The translations under genes and the position numbers were made by a program. A DNA stretch of 64,000 nucleotides from Neoroseomonas lacus. GTDB taxonomy: Bacteria; Pseudomonadota; Alphaproteobacteria; Acetobacterales; Acetobacteraceae. Shown here one piece after another: positions 62,184 to 64,000 of this stretch (position 1 is its first letter; each line of letters begins with the position of its first letter). The notes under the pieces were generated by a model. It was given only the letters and a program-made list of their open reading frames with translations. It ran no database searches and was not told the origin of the DNA. The stretch lies in NCBI RefSeq assembly GCF_014644535.1, contig NZ_BMKW01000004.1, positions 1-64,000 of the forward strand, read 5' to 3'.

Positions 62184-63361
62184 CCGATCTTCTGCTGCGC
62201 AATGTCCGCCCGATGGGTGGGCCGGCGACCGATATCCTCGTGCTGGATGGACGCATCGCCGCGCCAGGGCCGGCACCCGCCGGCATCCCGGTCGAGGACG
62301 GGCAGGGCATGCTGCTGCTGCCCGGCTTCGTCGAGGGGCACACGCATCTCGACAAGACCACTTTCCATGAAGCGGACTGGCTGGTGAACACCGTCGGCCC
62401 GCGCATCATCGACAAGATCGACCATGAACGCGAATGGCGCGCGCGCACCGGCCATGATGCCGGGGCGGCGTCGCTCGCGATGGCGCGCGCCTTCCTCGCC
62501 GCCGGCACCACGCGCATCCGCAGCCATGTCGATGTGGATACTGAGGCCGGCACGCGCCATGTCGAGCGTGTGCTGGAAACCCGCGCGGCGATGCAGGGCG
62601 TGCAGGAAATCCAGATCGTCGCCTTCCCGCAATCGGGCGTTCTCGGCCGGCAAGGGACCGAGGCGGCGCTCGATGCTGCGCTGGCGATGGGCGCGGACAT
62701 AGTCGGCGGGCTCGACCCCTGCGCGATCGAACGCGACCCGGTGCGCCATCTCGACATCGTCTTTGGCCTCGCCGAGAAGCACGCCAAGCCCGTCGATATC
62801 CACCTGCACGAGCAGGGCTCGATGGGCGCCTTCTCGCTGGAACTGATCCTCGAACGCACCCGCGCCCTCGGCATGCAGGGCAAGGTGGTGGTCAGCCACG
62901 CCTTCTGCCTCGGCGACATCCCCGAGCGCGAGCGCGACGCGCTGCTCGTCCAGATGGCCGCGCTGGGCGTGGCGATCGCGACGACGGCGCCGCCCTCGCG
63001 CCCGGTGCCGCTGGTGGCGCCCTGCCTCGCGGCGGGGTTGACGATCTTCGGCGGCAATGACGGCATCCGCGACACCTGGACGCCCTATGGTTCGCCCGAC
63101 ATGCTCGAGCGCGCCATGCTGGTGGGGCTGCGCAACAATTTCCGCCGCGACGACGAGATCGCGCTCGCCTTCGACTGCGTCAGCGCCGCCGGTGCGGCGG
63201 GGTGCGGCTTCACGGCCTATGGGCTCGATGCCGGGGCGCGAGCAGACCTCGTGTTGGTTGAGGCGCGCAGCCTGGCGGAAGCCGTGGTGGCGCGCCCGAC
63301 GCGCAAGCTGGTGGTCACAGGCGGGCGCGTGGTGGCGCGGGACGGCGAATTGCTGGTTTAG
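62180..63361 (+). CDS. Cytosine deaminase-like amidohydrolase
   Basis: This is a 393-aa metal-dependent hydrolase. The metal motif HTHLDKT (H54, H56) is followed by SHVDVDTEAGTRH, DIHLHEQGS, SHAFCLGD and GNDGIRDTW, the pattern of the cytosine deaminase/atrazine hydrolase branch. The substrate is probably a nitrogen-containing ring or amide. ATG at 62180 is coupled to the dehydratase stop; the longer open frame is shadow. The following 254 bases hold no gene. Confidence 0.88.
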   Translation: MTDLLLRNVRPMGGPATDILVLDGRIAAPGPAPAGIPVEDGQGMLLLPGFVEGHTHLDKTTFHEADWLVNTVGPRIIDKIDHEREWRARTGHDAGAASLAMARAFLAAGTTRIRSHVDVDTEAGTRHVERVLETRAAMQGVQEIQIVAFPQSGVLGRQGTEAALDAALAMGADIVGGLDPCAIERDPVRHLDIVFGLAEKHAKPVDIHLHEQGSMGAFSLELILERTRALGMQGKVVVSHAFCLGDIPERERDALLVQMAALGVAIATTAPPSRPVPLVAPCLAAGLTIFGGNDGIRDTWTPYGSPDMLERAMLVGLRNNFRRDDEIALAFDCVSAAGAAGCGFTAYGLDAGARADLVLVEARSLAEAVVARPTRKLVVTGGRVVARDGELLV

Positions 63362-63615
63362 GACAGCGCCCGCGAGTGGAACCACGCTCGCGTTGTTCGA
63401 GCGGGCGTCTTTCCCGGTTCTGGTGAGGCCAGTTCAGCGCCGGCTTGGCCGAGGGACCGCAACCGCCCCCGAGGCATGACCATCATCCGTACCGATGATG
63501 GGATTGTCGGCGTGACAGGGACTACATGCGATGGCATCCAGGCCCGTCGATTCCGGCGCGGCCGCCACCACCCTGCGGGCGGGCCATGCCCCGCCCCTCC
63601 GGACCAGAACCCGCC

Positions 63616-64000
63616 ATGAAGAAGATCGGTTTCCTCTCCTTCGGCCATTGGTCGCCGTCGCCGCATTCCGGCACGCGTTCCGCCGCCGATGCCCTGCTGC
63701 AATCCATCGACCTCGCCGTCGCCGCCGAGCAACTCGGGGCGGATGGCGCCTATGTCCGCGTGCATCATTTCGCGCGGCAATTGGCCTCGCCTTTTCCGCT
63801 GCTCGCCGCGATGGGGGCGAAGACGACGTCGATCGAGCTCGGCACCGCCGTCATCGACATGCGCTACGAGAACCCGCTCTACATGGCCGAGGATGCCGGC
63901 GCGGCCGACCTCATCGCCGGCGGCCGGCTCCAGCTCGGGTTGAGCCGCGGTTCGCCCGAGCAGGTGATCGATGGCTGGCGCCACTTCGGCTACGCGCCGG
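63616..64000 (+). CDS. Luciferase-like (LLM) flavin-dependent oxidoreductase, truncated by the window end
   Basis: The first 128 codons are visible. They begin MKKIGFLSFGHWSPSPHSGTR (in part), then AAEQLGADGAYVRVHHFARQ, ELGTAVIDMRYENPLYMAEDAGA (in part) and GRLQLGLSRGSPEQVIDGW, quoted in part. These are the N-terminal blocks of F420/FMN-type LLM monooxygenases. The reading frame is open at base 64000, so the C-terminus is outside the window. Substrate is unknown. Confidence 0.88.
   Translation, partial: MKKIGFLSFGHWSPSPHSGTRSAADALLQSIDLAVAAEQLGADGAYVRVHHFARQLASPFPLLAAMGAKTTSIELGTAVIDMRYENPLYMAEDAGAADLIAGGRLQLGLSRGSPEQVIDGWRHFGYAP

Overview
The window is GC-rich (about 70% by eye) alphaproteobacterial DNA, most like Acetobacteraceae (Roseomonas and relatives). 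This placement is an inference from several gene families: an Usg-type protein, CtaA of the COX15 type, plant-type GshA, Bug/TctC binding proteins, and groESL under CIRCE control. No complete rRNA or tRNA gene was found.

Region 1 (1-7.5 kb) is an integrated accessory element. It holds a complete IS3-family (IS407-like) insertion sequence with an A7 frameshift site and a small serine recombinase. It also holds a 598-aa protein of unknown function, a cysteine-motif protein translationally coupled to an excisionase-like HTH protein, and a hypothetical protein coupled to a P4-type tyrosine integrase. A 3'-tRNA-Ser fragment beside the integrase marks the attachment site. The left border lies outside the window.

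Region 2 (7.5-18 kb) is chromosomal. It carries a TetR-controlled operon of small VOC, DUF1428 and AHSA1 proteins, an acyl-CoA dehydrogenase, a D-2-hydroxyacid dehydrogenase, a ferric-reductase-like oxidoreductase, a small lipoprotein, and a marR-emrA-emrB efflux operon.

Region 3 (17.9-31.6 kb) is a complete but rearranged Sox thiosulfate-oxidation cluster. It contains soxXYZAB-V, soxCD, soxEF (flavocytochrome c type), two periplasmic thioredoxins (SoxS- and SoxW-like), a cytochrome c, an HbpS/GlcG-like protein, a secreted DsrE-like protein, and a membrane protein with a spermidine-synthase-like domain. Palindromes or half-sites built on ATTAGT(A/G) lie in its three divergent or upstream promoter regions. 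A serine-recombinase relic and IS3 debris flank the cluster.

Region 4 (31.8-57 kb) is mixed housekeeping and small operons. It includes an SDR lacking its catalytic Tyr, a WD40-cytochrome c fusion, ubiA, rsmE, gshA, a TauD-type dioxygenase with a divergent TetR, an MBL hydrolase with its TetR, tldD, a six-PAS histidine kinase coupled to ctaA, and a glycosyltransferase with a TVP38-like protein. It also includes a UbiH-type monooxygenase, an ArsR-AHSA1-BNR-MoaD-like run, ldhA-like and AspT-like genes, and usg.

Region 5 (57.3-64 kb) has groES-groEL with two CIRCE elements, followed by a tctC-like gene, cspA, a PLP dehydratase-amidohydrolase pair, and the start of an LLM flavin oxidoreductase.

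The least explained structure is a family of five 200-265 bp intergenic inverted-repeat elements (7.56, 11.49, 32.61, 41.50 and 50.82 kb). Their arms contain nested hairpins that stay palindromic even where their sequence has changed. One copy appears to supply the start codon and the first residues of a signal peptide. Another has separated a TetR operator from its likely target gene.
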